Below are positions 1 through 12,600 of a DNA stretch of 64,000 bases, piece by piece. The stretch is from contig NW_025064947.1 of NCBI RefSeq assembly GCF_019112545.1, forward strand, positions 62,001-126,000. The letters are read 5' to 3'. Source of the DNA: Guyanagaster necrorhizus (taxonomy: Eukaryota; Basidiomycota; Agaricomycetes; Agaricales; Physalacriaceae). The translations under genes were made by a program, and so were the position numbers. Positions within the stretch are counted from its first letter, which is position 1, and each line of letters begins with the position of its first letter. The notes under the pieces are model-generated. The model ran no database searches, was not told the DNA's origin, and worked only from the letters and a program-made list of their open reading frames with translations.

Positions 1-3000
1 ATGGACCTAAAGCCTCATCTACTGTGAATGATAGAAAAATCAGTAACAAATGATGTCTAAGAATCCTCAGATGTGACAATCCTGCCTGTTCTGCTGGTTA
101 TCATTTCCAAGTTACATTCCAAGGTCATAAGCAGCAGATCAAGGAATCTGCAGCTCAGAGCTAATGTACTTTTATTATGTGTCAAGATTGTATCTTATAC
201 AATGAAAAGCAGAATACCAATATATCAATAGAGAGCCTCACAGCTATTGCCACTTCAGCTATGTCTTAAACATGCCATGTACAGAGAAGGCAGAATTCTG
301 TGAGCTTGTAGAATCACATCTGAAGCTAGGTTCTGTGATGCTCATGTTAGAACCTTCATGGTTGAATAGATATGGCTGTGATGCTGCAGATATTTCCCAA
401 GCTACTTGACATCCAGACCAGATTAAATATGAATGTTGTCAAGTAAAGGCTAGGACAATGGCTGAAAGTGGCATCTGATACCTCACTCAGTTCTCTGACT
501 GGCAGCATAATGATCCTGGTATTATGTAAACTTATCAGAATGGCAGTGACATAACAATTATTTCTATTCAGAGAACATGGATGAAAGATATGCTCATTTA
601 AGATATCTACAATCTTCATAAGGATCCTCTCAGTGGATTCCTATCAGATACAGCATAGGAAGACTGGATGATTGGGCAGTATCTCCTTATTGTGACCTCA
701 GTGTTCAATGATATCTTGGAATTCTGAGTTCCTGGTCTTTTTATAGTTTCCAATAGTACATCAGCAGAATATTATCACTATCATTTTAAGGGAGTTTTGA
801 AGTTAATTGCTAAATTTGCTATTATGAAGAAGGTGGAAATCCATTATGAGATGTTTCCAGGTGTACATCAAATCTTTTATATGCTAATACTTAGAATATA
901 TAATGTATACTCATATTTTTTCTCATGGGTTGTCAATTTTAGTGAACCAAAGTGAATTGTTGAATGAGATATGTACACCCAATTCTTTTCCACCTGCTTA
1001 TCTATATTTCACTTTCAGACCCCCTATACTTCATACTGTCTGTATATATATATCTTGTAGTTACTACTGCACTCTGTCATTTCACTTTTTACTGTGCCAA
1101 CTGAGTTCTCATAACATTGTTCTTATCACTTTATAAATTGGGTTCAAGAAGATCTCCATCAACTTTTGGCTGCAAAGAAATGATGGATATTCATCTGACA
1201 ATCTTGCTATAGTAGTGAAAACACTCTTTAAGAGCTGCCAAGAACATTTTTGCAATACTGCAATCAGTATCAGGTGACTAAGTGGTATTATACCATCTGG
1301 CCAGGCAGATGAATTTAAATACTTGATGAATCTGATTTATTGAAGTGAAGATGATAAAGTATTCCAGAGCATTATCACTGGAATTCAAAGCAGATTTCCT
1401 AAAATCTCAGTATGGCTGAACTGGTGGTTACATTCTGATCATGCTTTGATGATATTTCCATCTCAATAATGTATGAATGCCAACATGTTGGATACACTTC
1501 CAGATAGCATAAATGCTGAAGAAGTGATGCATTTTAAGATTTATCAGCTTGTTCACAAGAAGCATAATATTATGCCAGGTCTGGATAGTCTTCTTCAAGT
1601 TGAAAAGTACCATCATTCTCTGTATAATCAGGCACTTCATGAGTCCCTGTTATATTTCTATCATACAGTAATTTGATTGTATACTTGTGATATAGATGGT
1701 GCATCTATTCATCATGGAATATTACCACTATAATACAGAAAGAACCAGCAATTGCAATATGGGCATATCAAGAAGTCCTATAATCTAAAACATGCTTTGC
1801 AGCATAAGATCATGTAGCAAGAAGGACAAGCACTAGATCAGAATATTGATCCCTTTCCTCCTCAGCAGCAGAAAAAACAATTAAAGAAGCAGAAGAAAGA
1901 ATCTGTTGAAAGTGAAGATAATGAAAAATCCCTCTCACTGCAGAGACTGCTGTATAGAGACTGCCCAAATCCCCTTGTCTATGACTCTAAGGAATCTGAA
2001 GATTGTGAATCTGAATCTATGTCTCAATCATTATCTGGTCTTCAGGCAAATGCTGAAACATCACATATCAATGCTGATGTCTGAGCAAAGGCTGCAAAAC
2101 AATTCTTTGATGATATCTCACCTTTGAAGAATTACAACTGTGATTTAACTTATTCTGTTATCAACATCAGTCAGATAAAAGAGCTTTTCAGCTTTTCTTG
2201 GAGCCATAACTCTTTCTGGCTAAATGCATCTCTGAAGGCTCTATATACTGCACTGAACTATGGTGATTAGCCAATATTTAACTCATTGTTTGTTGGAGAG
2301 AGTGAGAGATCCACTCCAAGCTAAATCTATTACCTCTACATTATACTGAAAGGGCACCATGATTAGCCTCTTCATGATTTTCCTGGATCATTCATACCAT
2401 CACAAGAGCTCTAAAATATCTGTGATGGCTTTTACTTATTCCTCTACTGCATCAAATTCATCACTAGAAGTGAGAATTCTTTCTAGGACTCATTAGTGAG
2501 TGACTTGAACCACTACAGATTATTATCATTCTAACTACTGACTGTTTAGATGTAGTTTCAAGATGTAGTAGCTCTAGGAAGACACTTATCAATGCTCACT
2601 GACTGTCAGAAGTTCTTTTCAGTATTTACTACTATTGTATTATTTGTACTTGTTTATCTGGTAGTTCTGGCTCTCTGATTCATGTTTTGATCAATAAACC
2701 TCACTCAAGAACATCAGTACATGATGGTCCATTGATTAATAAGTTCAAAACATGCAAAGACAGCATCAAAACTTAGTCCAGTAAACTCACACATGAAATC
2801 TGCTACATCTATATCACAGACAGTGTCTGACTGTTGGTGCACTAGTGTATATTGCACAAAGAGTTGTGCCTTTGATGCAATATTTATCACCTCAATTTCT
2901 ATTATTCTAACAATAGAACCATCAAGCATACATGGTCAGATGCATCTCAGTGAAGCACTAGCCAACAGTGATTATATCTGAGACTTTTCATGTATGCTCA

Positions 3001-3311
3001 CTCTATTGACACTTCAAGATGCAAATGATAATGATCTTGAGTATGTTCTGATCACACAAATCTTCAAGAATAGCAGTTATTTCATCACATGACTTGCTAT
3101 TTTAATATGTAATAGGAAATTAGCTGTCTTTAAATATGATGGAATGAATCACTTTGGATACAGCCAGCTCCAAAATTCCACCTTATCTCTAATGCTGAAT
3201 GGCCTTGGACTACTAAATACTCATCTGAGCCTCACAGCTGGGAGTTCTGTCATCTTATGGAGTCACTGAAGTCAAGTGAATCAAATACACAACAATAAAG
3301 CCTTCCTCCAA
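1..3311 (+). pseudogene. decayed fungal DNA-transposon-type protein with cysteine-peptidase-like C-terminal region
   Basis: Several coherent plus-strand blocks lie in line but are broken by stops and frameshifts. Around 1335-1680 the translation has a WLNWWLHSDHALMIFPSQ block followed by NAEEVMHFKIYQLV. I associate this pattern with large MULE/KDZ-like transposon proteins of Agaricomycetes. A charged Lys/Glu/Ser linker follows (1860-2090). At about 2190-2240 is WSHNSFWLNASLKAL, which resembles the catalytic Cys segment of ubiquitin-protease-like domains (NSCWLDxSLE) with Cys changed to Phe. KYDGMNHFGYSQL near 3140 resembles the later His-containing part. No start codon or terminal inverted repeat is visible; the window begins inside the element. 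The gene continues after the LTR at 3312-3779. The family name is from memory and moderately uncertain; that it is broken coding sequence is fairly clear. Confidence 0.45.
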
Positions 3312-3779
3312 TGTTACAATTTCCTCTACTTTTATTTCTTTTCTATGAATTAATCCCTATTTATGCTTAGTCAGGGTACCTAGACTAGTGCTTAGGACTA
3401 TGAGACAGGATTAGTCAGTGCAATAAGCCTAGTTGGTCATTGTCTTGATGCAATGACACATGCTCAATAACACACAACAGATCTATTGTAGATAGTAATG
3501 ATGCTCAAGGATAAAGGGCACAAAGGATATAGAAACACACAATAGATAGTCATATATTTATCTCTATAATATACAGTATATAAGAAGGCTAGCTCTCACT
3601 GGAGTAACATTAGCTTCAAGCTAAAGTTTATTCATCCTCATTCTACTCTCAAGCTATCCCCAAAGGCCTTGAAGCATTTGGTCACCAAAGCACAATAAGT
3701 GAACTCTGATGGATGACTCAAATGCAAAGTCACACTAGTTTATTATGTGTTTCAGATTATGTGCAGCTTGAGTCTAACA
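3312..3779 (+). repeat. solo LTR, G family, 468 bp
   Basis: Begins TGTTACAATT and ends GTCTAACA. Flanks are TCCAA on the left and TTCAA on the right, a 5-bp target duplication with one C-to-T change. It has the family TATA (about 3576) followed by TTAGCTTCAAGCTAAAG. It splits the DNA-transposon remnant, whose reading resumes on the other side. Confidence 0.85.
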
Positions 3780-4459
3780 TTCAATTGCTACACAGGGTGA
3801 TAATATTGCTAGCAGTGTAAGTGATGACTCAGAAAAGGAGAAACTCTTATTTTCAAATGAGGATGACACACTAGAAGACAAAAACCTGCATTATCCATCT
3901 ACAGCTGAAAATGAAATGTCTTCATTTTCTAGTTCTCCACTATCACTATCACATTTTCATATTCTCTGCTACTGCAGTACTGATTCTGATGGATATCACA
4001 CTGAAGTTAAGAAAGATGCAATTGAATGTGAAGAGTATTATAACTATTTACATCTAGCCTGTGAGACATACTGTCACATACAGCACAATCTTTCAAAGAT
4101 CTTTTGATATCACATGTGCATGCCTAGAAAGCTGTCATTGTCCAAAGATATGATATCTGACAGTAATCAAGTTACAACACAGTGGTCAAGACAAATGCAT
4201 GTCTAAATTAATCTGTTAATGCTGATTATAAATACTGATTTATTTTCTTTGTTAAATAGCAAGGAAATTCCAAAGACAATTGCTACTGTTGGGCAGCATC
4301 TTTTGTATTTTATAAGCATTTATTATGATAAGAAGACTAAAACTGTTAACAACAGCTCAGGCAAGATGGCTCCTACAAAAATTAGAGAATTCTATTATTC
4401 TTACTGCCTCATAATTTATAATATTCAACAAAAAGGTTGGACTGTGAAATTCTGGAGAG
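3780..4459 (+). pseudogene. continuation of the DNA-transposon remnant
   Basis: Plus-strand open stretches at 3916-4107 and 4219-4467 continue the broken gene after the solo LTR. The first is acidic and serine-rich (SDDSEKEKLLFSNEDD before it). The second holds short hydrophobic and lysine-rich parts. No motif identifies a domain. The linkage to the upstream piece is inferred from strand, the LTR target duplication and lack of any other element boundary. Confidence 0.35.
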
Positions 4460-5025
4460 TGTCATGATTTTACCTCTAAATCATGATGCCTGATGCTTAT
4501 GAAAGCCTGACCACCCACCACCAGAGTCTGGCCCTGATCATAGAGAAGCAGAGGAGAAACTATGGATGATAATGTTATAACAGCACAATAACCATGCCTT
4601 ACTCAGCAGCACATAAAAGACAGGAGAAAGCAGTGTGATAGTGGTTGCTGTCCCATGCCTTTGTCATAATAAAACACTGTGCCACCTGAAAAACCCTCTC
4701 CCACAGGAAGGCTTTGGGTTGGAAATAATGCACAAGAGCATAAGCACAGTCAATTGTCATCAAACAATGAGTAGAAGGCACAGCAACAGGACAATAACCA
4801 TGAAGGAGACAAAGGATGATGAATGGTATTTAAGAAAATAGAATATAATGCTGTAACTCAGTCTCAAGCTAAGGTTTAATACACCTACTAAAAACTTTCT
4901 CACCATCTGGTGGAAATAGTCTTGACCACAACAGCAGACTATCTCTATCACTCCTGCTCTTTCATCTCTCTCACTCAAATTCTTATCACTTATCTCATCA
5001 TTCTTATCATACTTCTATACTGACA
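4460..5025 (+). repeat. LTR of a second retrotransposon family
   Basis: Begins TGTCATGATTTTACC and ends CTATACTGACA, matching the usual TG..CA limits; the start has the local palindrome ATGATTT..AAATCATGA. A TATTTAA box at about 4828 precedes CTCAAGCTAAGG. No 5-bp duplication is seen, so it may be a 5' LTR whose internal part continues to the right and was later invaded by G1. Orientation is inferred from the TATA box. Confidence 0.5.
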
Positions 5026-5187
5026 AAACCAGAATCCAGAATCAGACCCCAGAAGCAGTGTCAGACAGTTATAGAGTGTTTGATAGTTGCTTAATAGAGA
5101 GGCAATATTCCTGCATCAGACTCAGTACACAGCCCAGGCAAATATGCTAATATTAATGAGTCTGATCTTATAGATGCACTGTGGCAC
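5026..5187 (+). other. presumed internal leader of the second-family element
   Basis: Short stretch between the LTR at 4460-5025 and G1. The G1 target duplication GGCAC shows that the sequence left of 5188 was contiguous with 14439 onward before G1 inserted. No primer site is clear. Confidence 0.35.
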
Positions 5188-5645
5188 TATTATGATTCTC
5201 TTCCTTTTTTTCTAATTGACTCCTATTCTTGCTTAGTTAGAGTGTCTAACCAAGTGCTTGGACTGTGGGAATGCTTATGCAACTATAATAGACAAACCCT
5301 GCTCATTGTCTATTGACATGCAGGAATCTCTTGATAATATAACAATACCTTGTTGTAACAGTAATGACTCACAAGGACAATGAACACTATAGTGTAGAAA
5401 CACATAATAAGTAGTTATATATTTATCCAGAGGATGAATGAGTATATAAATAGTCTAGCTTCTGCTGTAGGAATCCAGCCTCAAGCTAAAGTTTATTCTA
5501 TACCATCCACATTTGAGCTGACTTGTTTTTGGCCTTGTAGCACTTCACCAATATAGCACAATAGTGGATTCAGGCATGACTGTACAAATATAATACAGTA
5601 TCTGTTTATCATATGTTATAGGTCATATGTAATTTAAGCTTAACA
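5188..5645 (+). repeat. G1 5' LTR
   Basis: 458 bp, nearly identical to 13981-14438, including the shared first base change TATTATG where relatives have TGTTATG. It contains TATA at 5443-5449 and the start motif AGCCTCAAGCTAA at 5477-5489. Confidence 0.9.
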
Positions 5646-5646
5646 A

Positions 5647-5659
5647 TGAGCTTGAAGCT
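5647..5659 (+). promoter_or_regulatory. G1 self-complementary primer-binding site
   Basis: TGAGCTTGAAGCT sits one base inside the 5' LTR and is the reverse complement of 5477-5489 in the same LTR apart from two mismatches. No TGG typical of a tRNA 3' end is present. This suggests priming by the transcript's own 5' end. Confidence 0.6.
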
Positions 5660-5703
5660 TCTTGCTTTCCTTTTCTTATATGCACCAGCAGTGAAGAAAC
5701 CAA

Positions 5704-6190
5704 ATGCCATCTGTATCAACCTCTGATCTCAGCAATGATTTCTTTAGATTTTTAGCCTCAGTGATAGAAACTCTACTTGAGCTATTAGCTATTATTTATC
5801 TTTATTGAGGATGACAATCTATAACTGCATGGGTAGTCTGGCACTATCATGCTTTCTGAACCATCCAGCAGATCGTCTGCAATGTCTCTCCTTCTATGAT
5901 ATCCTAAAATCTATGAGAAACTTCTTCCAGCCTACACAAAACACTATACTGGGAATCCAATCTGGCAATTCAAATTCTGGACTTCTTCCAACACAAGAAA
6001 ACACCAATACCCCCCTAGACCTCCTCAAAACCCCCTCTGAAACTGCAACAATCAACATCTGATAAACCTCCCTCTGGTCCCAGATCATGAAGATGAGAAT
6101 CTCTCCTGGACTTTTTTAATGTGGCTCTATCTCCTGATCCTTCTACTGCTCCCACTGAATCTAGAATCAGCCTTGTCAAAGTTTCTCTGG
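5704..6190 (+). pseudogene. G1 gag, N-terminal fragment
   Basis: An ATG at 5704 opens MPSVSTSDLSNDFFRFLA, matching starts at 35488, 56663 and 62600 in sister elements. It is followed by a hydrophobic stretch (LLELLAIIYL) and then stops where relatives read Gln or Arg. Open frame resumes at 5805-6062 (QPTQNTILG, NTPLDLLKTPSE). The fragment ends where alignment to sister gags is lost. The role is the structural particle protein; the N-terminal extension has no domain I recognise. Confidence 0.65.
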
Positions 6191-7146
6191 GATTTTTTTT
6201 GATGAATTTGATCAGCCCAAGATGAAAAGACAGTAGTGAGATAGACTCATGCAGAAGGCCAACTGACCAGCCAATAACAGTTGAGTAATGAAAACTGAGA
6301 GAAATAAAAAGAGGACACATCAAGTAAAAGTAAGCCTGCAATACTGCATTAATCAAGTCACATGTGAAGGTGAAACTAGCCACCTCAAGGTCAAGATATG
6401 CTATGGTGAATAGATAAGTATCACAAAGATTGGCCATTGCCATAGAGACTACATTATAACAGACAATTACAATCATTTCTCTGACTCCAGAATCCAGTTT
6501 TGCCACTATCTCCAAGTGAGCTACTATCTGACACTCTACCTTTTTGGCAGCTTGAGAGCATGAATCTATGGGGCAATCTCAAACCCACAATTGTGAGAGA
6601 AGTATTAGCATTTGAGGATAAGAGCTCAGACCAAAATCAGTTTTTCAACCAGTATAAAGCATACTTTGAGTGTTATGATTTTTCCTATTTTCTTTTATAT
6701 TAACCCCTATTTATGCTTAGTCAGAGCACCTAGACCAGCACTTAAGACTGTGAGACTGGCTTAGTCATCACAACAAGCCCAGTTGATCATTGTTTTTTGA
6801 CACAACAGTATCATCTGACAACACATAATAAGACTTTTATAGACAGTAATAATGCTCAAGGACAAAGACCACAATGAACACAATGAACACAATAAGTAGT
6901 AGTATTTATATTGCTATGAGCAAACTGTATATAAGTAGGACAGCTCTCACTGGTATAACCTCAGCTTTGAGCTAAAGTTTATTTTTACACCCTCTATTTC
7001 AAGCCTCTTGTAACAGCTTTGATGCACAACACCAAATAGACACACAAAGTGGACTTGAGCATGACTGTATAAAAGCAATACAGTGCTCATTTATCACATG
7101 TTTAGATCACATGTAGCTTGGGCTTAACAATTAGCTTGAAGCTTTT
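6190..7146 (+). mobile_element. chimeric insertion in G1 gag: unassigned 480 bp + LTR + primer site
   Basis: Gag homology stops near 6190 and resumes at about 7147 (CAAGCTAGAGACTCTC), by comparison with G3 on the minus strand near 55500. Between lie about 480 bp of unassigned DNA, a 459-bp LTR (6671-7129, TGTTATGATT..CTTAACA), its self-complementary site ATTAGCTTGAAGCT and a few bases of leader. There is no 5-bp duplication around the LTR. Unequal exchange between elements or template switching in reverse transcription would give this layout; both are inferences. Confidence 0.6.
6671..7129 (+). repeat. G-family LTR inside G1 gag
   Basis: 459 bp, TGTTATGATT..GGCTTAACA, followed by ATTAGCTTGAAGCT. 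TATA is near 6930 and the start motif AGCTTTGAGCTAA near 6963. The flanks TTGAG and ATTAG do not match, so it is not a clean solo LTR. Confidence 0.8.
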
Positions 7147-9653
7147 ACTTCTCTTTTCTTATGCACAAGCTAGAGACTCTCTTGATGCCCCTAGGGTGGC
7201 TATAGGCTCTAAACACAGCTTGCTCTACATGATGCTAGAAGAAAGTCTCAGATTATCTGACCATGGACATTAAAGCTATAGAGAGCTCAAGCCAAGCAGC
7301 AGTGCATAGACAGAAGGACCAATGTATAGAGACACTGTCAGATGATATGAGACCAATGTTGCAGACCTCAGACCTGCAAAAGTACTCTACACAACAGAAG
7401 AAGAACACATGAGGCAAGCAGAAGCTTATAAAGCTGACCAGTATGATACTGAATATCAACATCACCAGCAGGACCTCAAGGCTATCCACTGAGACTGTGA
7501 TGACCACCAGTGGTACAGGCTCTATGCAGACACTCTTGAGTCCTCTGACACTCTCTTCCAGGAGCCAAGCTGGAATGACTCAGCAGAAGTCATCACTGCT
7601 AGTGAAGCTGAGTGCTGATCCTCATACCCCCTGCCACCAACTAGAAACAATACAGACATCAACCATATTCTTCCTGGTGGAACCAAACTCCAAACTCCCT
7701 CAGCCATACACATCAGTGACAGGGACCTCTGATGATTCCTTAATAGAAATGTTGCTGCCCTCTTTCTTAACTCTGTCTTTTACAAGCAGTTCTGTCAGTA
7801 TTGCAGCAACCTGAAGAGGCTAAGAACAAGCAGCAAAAGCAGCAGCAGCAAGAGAAGTCCCAAAATTAGAACTTACCAACTTTGAATGCAGCCTACTCCT
7901 GAGGCTAGACTCAGCACTAGCAGGAATGAAGAGCAGCTCCTCTGCAACTCTGGAATCCCACCTTCAGTCCATCTTCAACCAGCCTGATGATTCCTCCATA
8001 AAGAGTGAGAAAGAAGAGGATGCTGACAGCAAGGATGATGAAGAGACTCCCTTTGACTGAGGAGAAGGATTTTATACTTTATAACAAGAAGAGGAGAGGG
8101 TATTGGCAGAAGAAATCCAGCATAAGAAGGAGAAAGAATTTACAAGGCTATACCAGGAGAGAGTACTTGCATTACTCCAGGATATAAGCTGGCAGATGTC
8201 ACAGGAAGGGAAGGAGTATATAACAGCAGATGATTTGGAAAGGAGGGACATTTTACAATATGCAGCCACTGAACAAGCCATTTTCTTATATGACAGGTTC
8301 CACTCCAAAGATATCCTGAGTGGACTGCCAGAATATCAATCCCACTACCAGCAGCAACCCATACCAAATACTCTCCCAATACTTCTGAAGTGAGCTATAT
8401 ACATGGCTCTCTCCATCTGATCAAGCACCACCTATAACACTTGACATCAATCTCAATAAACTGAGATCCCAAAACAGGTCTGATACTCTTTCCAACCATG
8501 ACACCATAAGCTTCTTAGTGTATAGCCACTCTCAGATGAGGTCAAATTCAGCAGCCAAGCTCAAGGGGTTGACTCTGAGGCCACTAAATTAAGCTTCACC
8601 ATCAAAGATGGATGAATAGTCAGAAAGGAAGCTGCTCCCACTGGAAGTCCAATCACTGACAGCAAGTTGCTTTATTCATTCTTTAGACTGCCAAGAGAAT
8701 AGAAATACTCCTTCTTCAGTGGATACTCAAACCTCATGAGACTATTGGTGGTTGATGCCTCTCTAATACAGTGTAAGACAGATCTCATATAAAAGCTATA
8801 ATCCTTTAAAGAGACATTAGACAACATTGACAGATTTCTGATGGACTGTGAATAGTACTTTGAGGTATATTCAGCATACCTCATGGCCAATATCTACTGA
8901 GTTGCATTTGCTGCTTCATATTTTGAAAACAAAGTGAAGACTTGGTGGATCCTGAAATCCATGGACTTTTACTCCACAACCAGAGAGCATCACTGACTCC
9001 TGTCCTGATTCATTGATCCTACTGTCTAGGAGGTACACAAGAATAAGATGAAGGAACTCTGCATAGGTGACAAGCCAGTAAGTGAGTATTTTGATGAGTT
9101 GGAATGTCTTGGCAAGCTAGCAGGAGTTCTGGATGATATCAATGAGAAAGAATGGATGGTCAAAATGTTAAAGTTGGGAGTACTGTTTTTCTACACTAAG
9201 ATGATCTCAGATATAGGCATTAACATTCCAAAGGAGTATGATGAGTGGAAGGACCAAATCACTGAAATGAATAAAGAATGCCAGTGACAGAAGGTGGCCA
9301 ATGCCTATCAGAATAGCTAAAAGCCTAACACCCCCCATAAGACCACCTTGATCACTCCACCCTCAAAATCAGGATCTTCTAACACTGCCAGCTCCTATAC
9401 TGTGCAAAAGATATGCACTGGCATCATATATACTAGAACAGGAAAGTCAATAGATATTGATCAGTTGAAGAAGGAGGGTAAATGCTTTAATTGTGGAGAG
9501 AAGGGCCATTTACCCAGGAACTGTCCAAAGAAGAAGTACACAAGAGAAGATATACATGCACAGGTTGCTGAATTACAGAAGAAAGCAAATGGACTCAAAG
9601 AGCATAGAATAAGCACAAAGATAGAGGAGGTAAAAGATAGGGCCAATCAGTGA
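7147..9653 (+). pseudogene. G1 gag, middle and C-terminal part with CCHC knuckle
   Basis: Homologous to the minus-strand gag of G3 (55500-53030). Recognisable parts in order: a Gln/Glu-rich coiled-coil-like segment (7290-7500), Ser/Pro/acid-rich linker (7500-8060), the block at 8103-8393, a capsid-like region (8640-9290) and a zinc knuckle CFNCGEKGHLPRNC (C-x2-C-x4-H-x4-C) near 9483-9524 followed by basic KKKY. The 79-codon stretch 9048-9287 is open and identical in protein to 53393-53632. Frameshifts and TGA codons elsewhere mean no Gag can be made. The knuckle residues themselves are intact. Confidence 0.8.
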
Positions 9654-12600
9654 GTGATTTCACTGGATTGGCTAAGAGACTCTATAGTGTATCTCATGTA
9701 GCTGCTGGACAGACCTATGTACCCTCTGTAGTAACTCTTATTTAGGCACATTCAAATATATCTCAATCTGCATCTACTACAAGACCATCCAAAGAATCAC
9801 CCTCAACTAAAACTCAACTGCCTATGGGCTGAATAGGAGGAGCAATTCCTGCTGGCTGGCTAAAGCCATTTAATACCAAATGGACTTGGCATGCTATCAG
9901 AAATGCCAAGAATAAAGAAGAAGCAAAGGTGGTCCTCAAGAACTGGGTTCATCAAATCTGAGCAGAAGAAGTCATTGACAAAATAGTGGAAGGAATAAAA
10001 AAGACTGAATGATGTTAGGCTCTGAAGTGGCTAGATGAACTACAAGGATCAAAGAAGTACATCTGACAGCAGAAGACCTATGACAGGGACCTAACCATTA
10101 AAGCCCAAATCAAGACTCTTACTGCTAGGACTATGTTTGCTGTAACAGCCCTGATTGATAGTGGTTGTACCAGCAGTTTGATCAACTGTGCTTTCATCAT
10201 TAAGCACAACCTCCTGACCCAAGCAATAGCAGCACCTACCCCTGTGTATAATGCTGATAGGACAAAGAACCAGGCCAGCTCTATTACTGAATTCATCAAG
10301 CTTCATTTGACTATTGGTGATCATGCTGAACAAATTGACTTGGCTATCACAGAACTTGGCACCAAGATCTTCCTTGGCCATGACTAGCTAATCTGACACA
10401 ATCCCCTAGTCAACTGGAAAACTGAATGAATCACTTTTGCCTGGTGCCAATACTATAAATTACCATTTGAACTCTCTGATGAGAATCCAGAAGGCTGATG
10501 GGATGAAGAGATGGAGGATAGGGAAACCATTCTTGCCATTGAAATGTAACCTACTATACATCTCTGAGCTGTACACCATGCCAATGACTTGGCTGCAAGG
10601 GCCAATGCTGCAAAGAAGAAGACATTTGAAGAAATGGTACCTGAATAGGCACAAGATTACTAGAATCTCTTCAACAAGAAAAATTTTGATGAGTTGCCAG
10701 AGCTGAAACCCTGGAACCATGCAATCAAACTAATCCTCAACTTGAATGCTAACTTAGACTGTAAAGTCTACCCCTTTAGCTATCCAGAACAGCAGAAAAT
10801 CAATAAATTTTTATATGAACATTTATCCAGTGGCCATATCCATCCATCAAAGTCACCAATGGCATCCCCATTCTTCTTTGTTAAAAAGAAGAATAGAAAG
10901 CTTTGACCAGTCCAGGATTATTGCTGGTTGAATGAGATGACAATCAAGAACCAATACCCACTCCCTCTAATCTCCAAGCTTATAGACAAGCTATGGGGTG
11001 CCTGATACTAGTCCAAACTGAATGTCAGATAGGGATACAATAACATATGGATCAAAGAAGGTGATGAGTGGAAGGCAGCCTTTAGGACCAATCAAGGACT
11101 CTTTGAACTAACAGTTCTGTTCTTTAGTCTAACCAATTCTCTGACAACCTTCCAATGGATGATGAATGATATTTTCAAGGACCTCATCACTACAGGAAAG
11201 GTAACTATCTATCTGGATGATATTTTTATCATGTCCAAGAATCAGGATGAGCACTAAAGACTGGTTCAACAGGTCTTTGACCTCATGAGGAAACATAAGC
11301 TGTTTCTCAAAGCTGAGAAGTGCAAGTTCAAGGTACTTGAAACAGAGTATCTCAGAGTCATTATCAGTGAAAGGAGTATATGGATGGATCTGGTAAAGGT
11401 AGCAGAGATGATAGAGTGGCTGGAGCCAATGAGGAAAAAGGAGTTACAGTCCTTTCTAGAATTCACCAACTTCTATCAGTGGTTTATCTGAGATTATAGC
11501 AAGATTGTGTGACCCATGACTCAGTTGACAGGTAATTCCCCTTGGTCATGGGGACCCTTGCAACAAGCAGCATTCAACAATCTCAAGAAGTGACTGGTGG
11601 AGGATGTGATGCTGGCAATACCAACACAGAATGGAAAATTCAGAGTAGAGACTAACTCAAGTGAAGAAGCCATTGGTGCTGTCCTATAATAGGAGCAGGA
11701 TGAGAAATGGCAACACATAGAATGCAACTATGATATCTATGATAAGGAACTCCTAGCAATTATGCTGGCCCTTACAGAGTGGCAACACTACTTAATTGGC
11801 ACTATCCACACCTTCAAGATCTGGACTGAGCATCAGAATCTCTGATACTTCCAACTGCCCCAGAAACTTAACTGATGACAAGCACACTGGGTCACAGAAC
11901 TGTTGGAATACCAATACACACTTCACCACAAGGCAGATATGGCTAATAAGAAGGCTGACCTATTAAGTCAATGAGCCAATCACAATCAAGAAACTAGTGA
12001 CAATGAGGAGATAACACTATTGAAGCCTGCACACTTTCAGGCCCTGATAATGCAGATGGAAGAAGAGATTCATGAGCAGATCAAAAGTTTGACAAGGAAG
12101 ACCAGCCTATGAGACCAGTGGATTGCATTCTCTATCAATCACAAATGAGGAATGATGAAGAATAATAATTTGATCTATTATAATGGACAGATCTATATTT
12201 CTTGTCACCCTCATCTCTGAGAGGACATAATTGTAATGTATCATGATCATGCAACTGCAAGACACCCAGACATTGCCAAAACCAAAGAACTAGTACTCCA
12301 GGAGTATTGATGGCTGAAGATAGGGATGGACATTAAAAAGTATATAAAAGGATGCAAGACCTGCCAGTGAACAAAGTCATCAACACAAGCTCAAGTGGCA
12401 CCACTTCACTCAAAGAAAGTCCTGACAGCACTATGGATGCACATCTCTATTGATATGATTACCAGCCTATCAGACTGTAATGGCTTTGATGCCATCATCA
12501 TCATTGTCAATCACTTCTCTAAGACCATCATTCCAATTGCTTGTCCCACTGAACTAACATCAGAAGGCTGGGCTAAGATCCTTCATGATAAGGTCTGCCA

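Noticed and set aside
5805..5815. ATG at 5805 as the true start of G1 gag
   Set aside because: Sister elements share an earlier ATG (5704 in G1) with a conserved N-terminus; the 5805 frame merely restarts after decay stops.
6015..6515. 166-codon minus-strand open frame as a gene
   Set aside because: Its C-terminal third is antisense to G1 gag and it crosses the gag/insert junction; composition is unlike a conserved protein.
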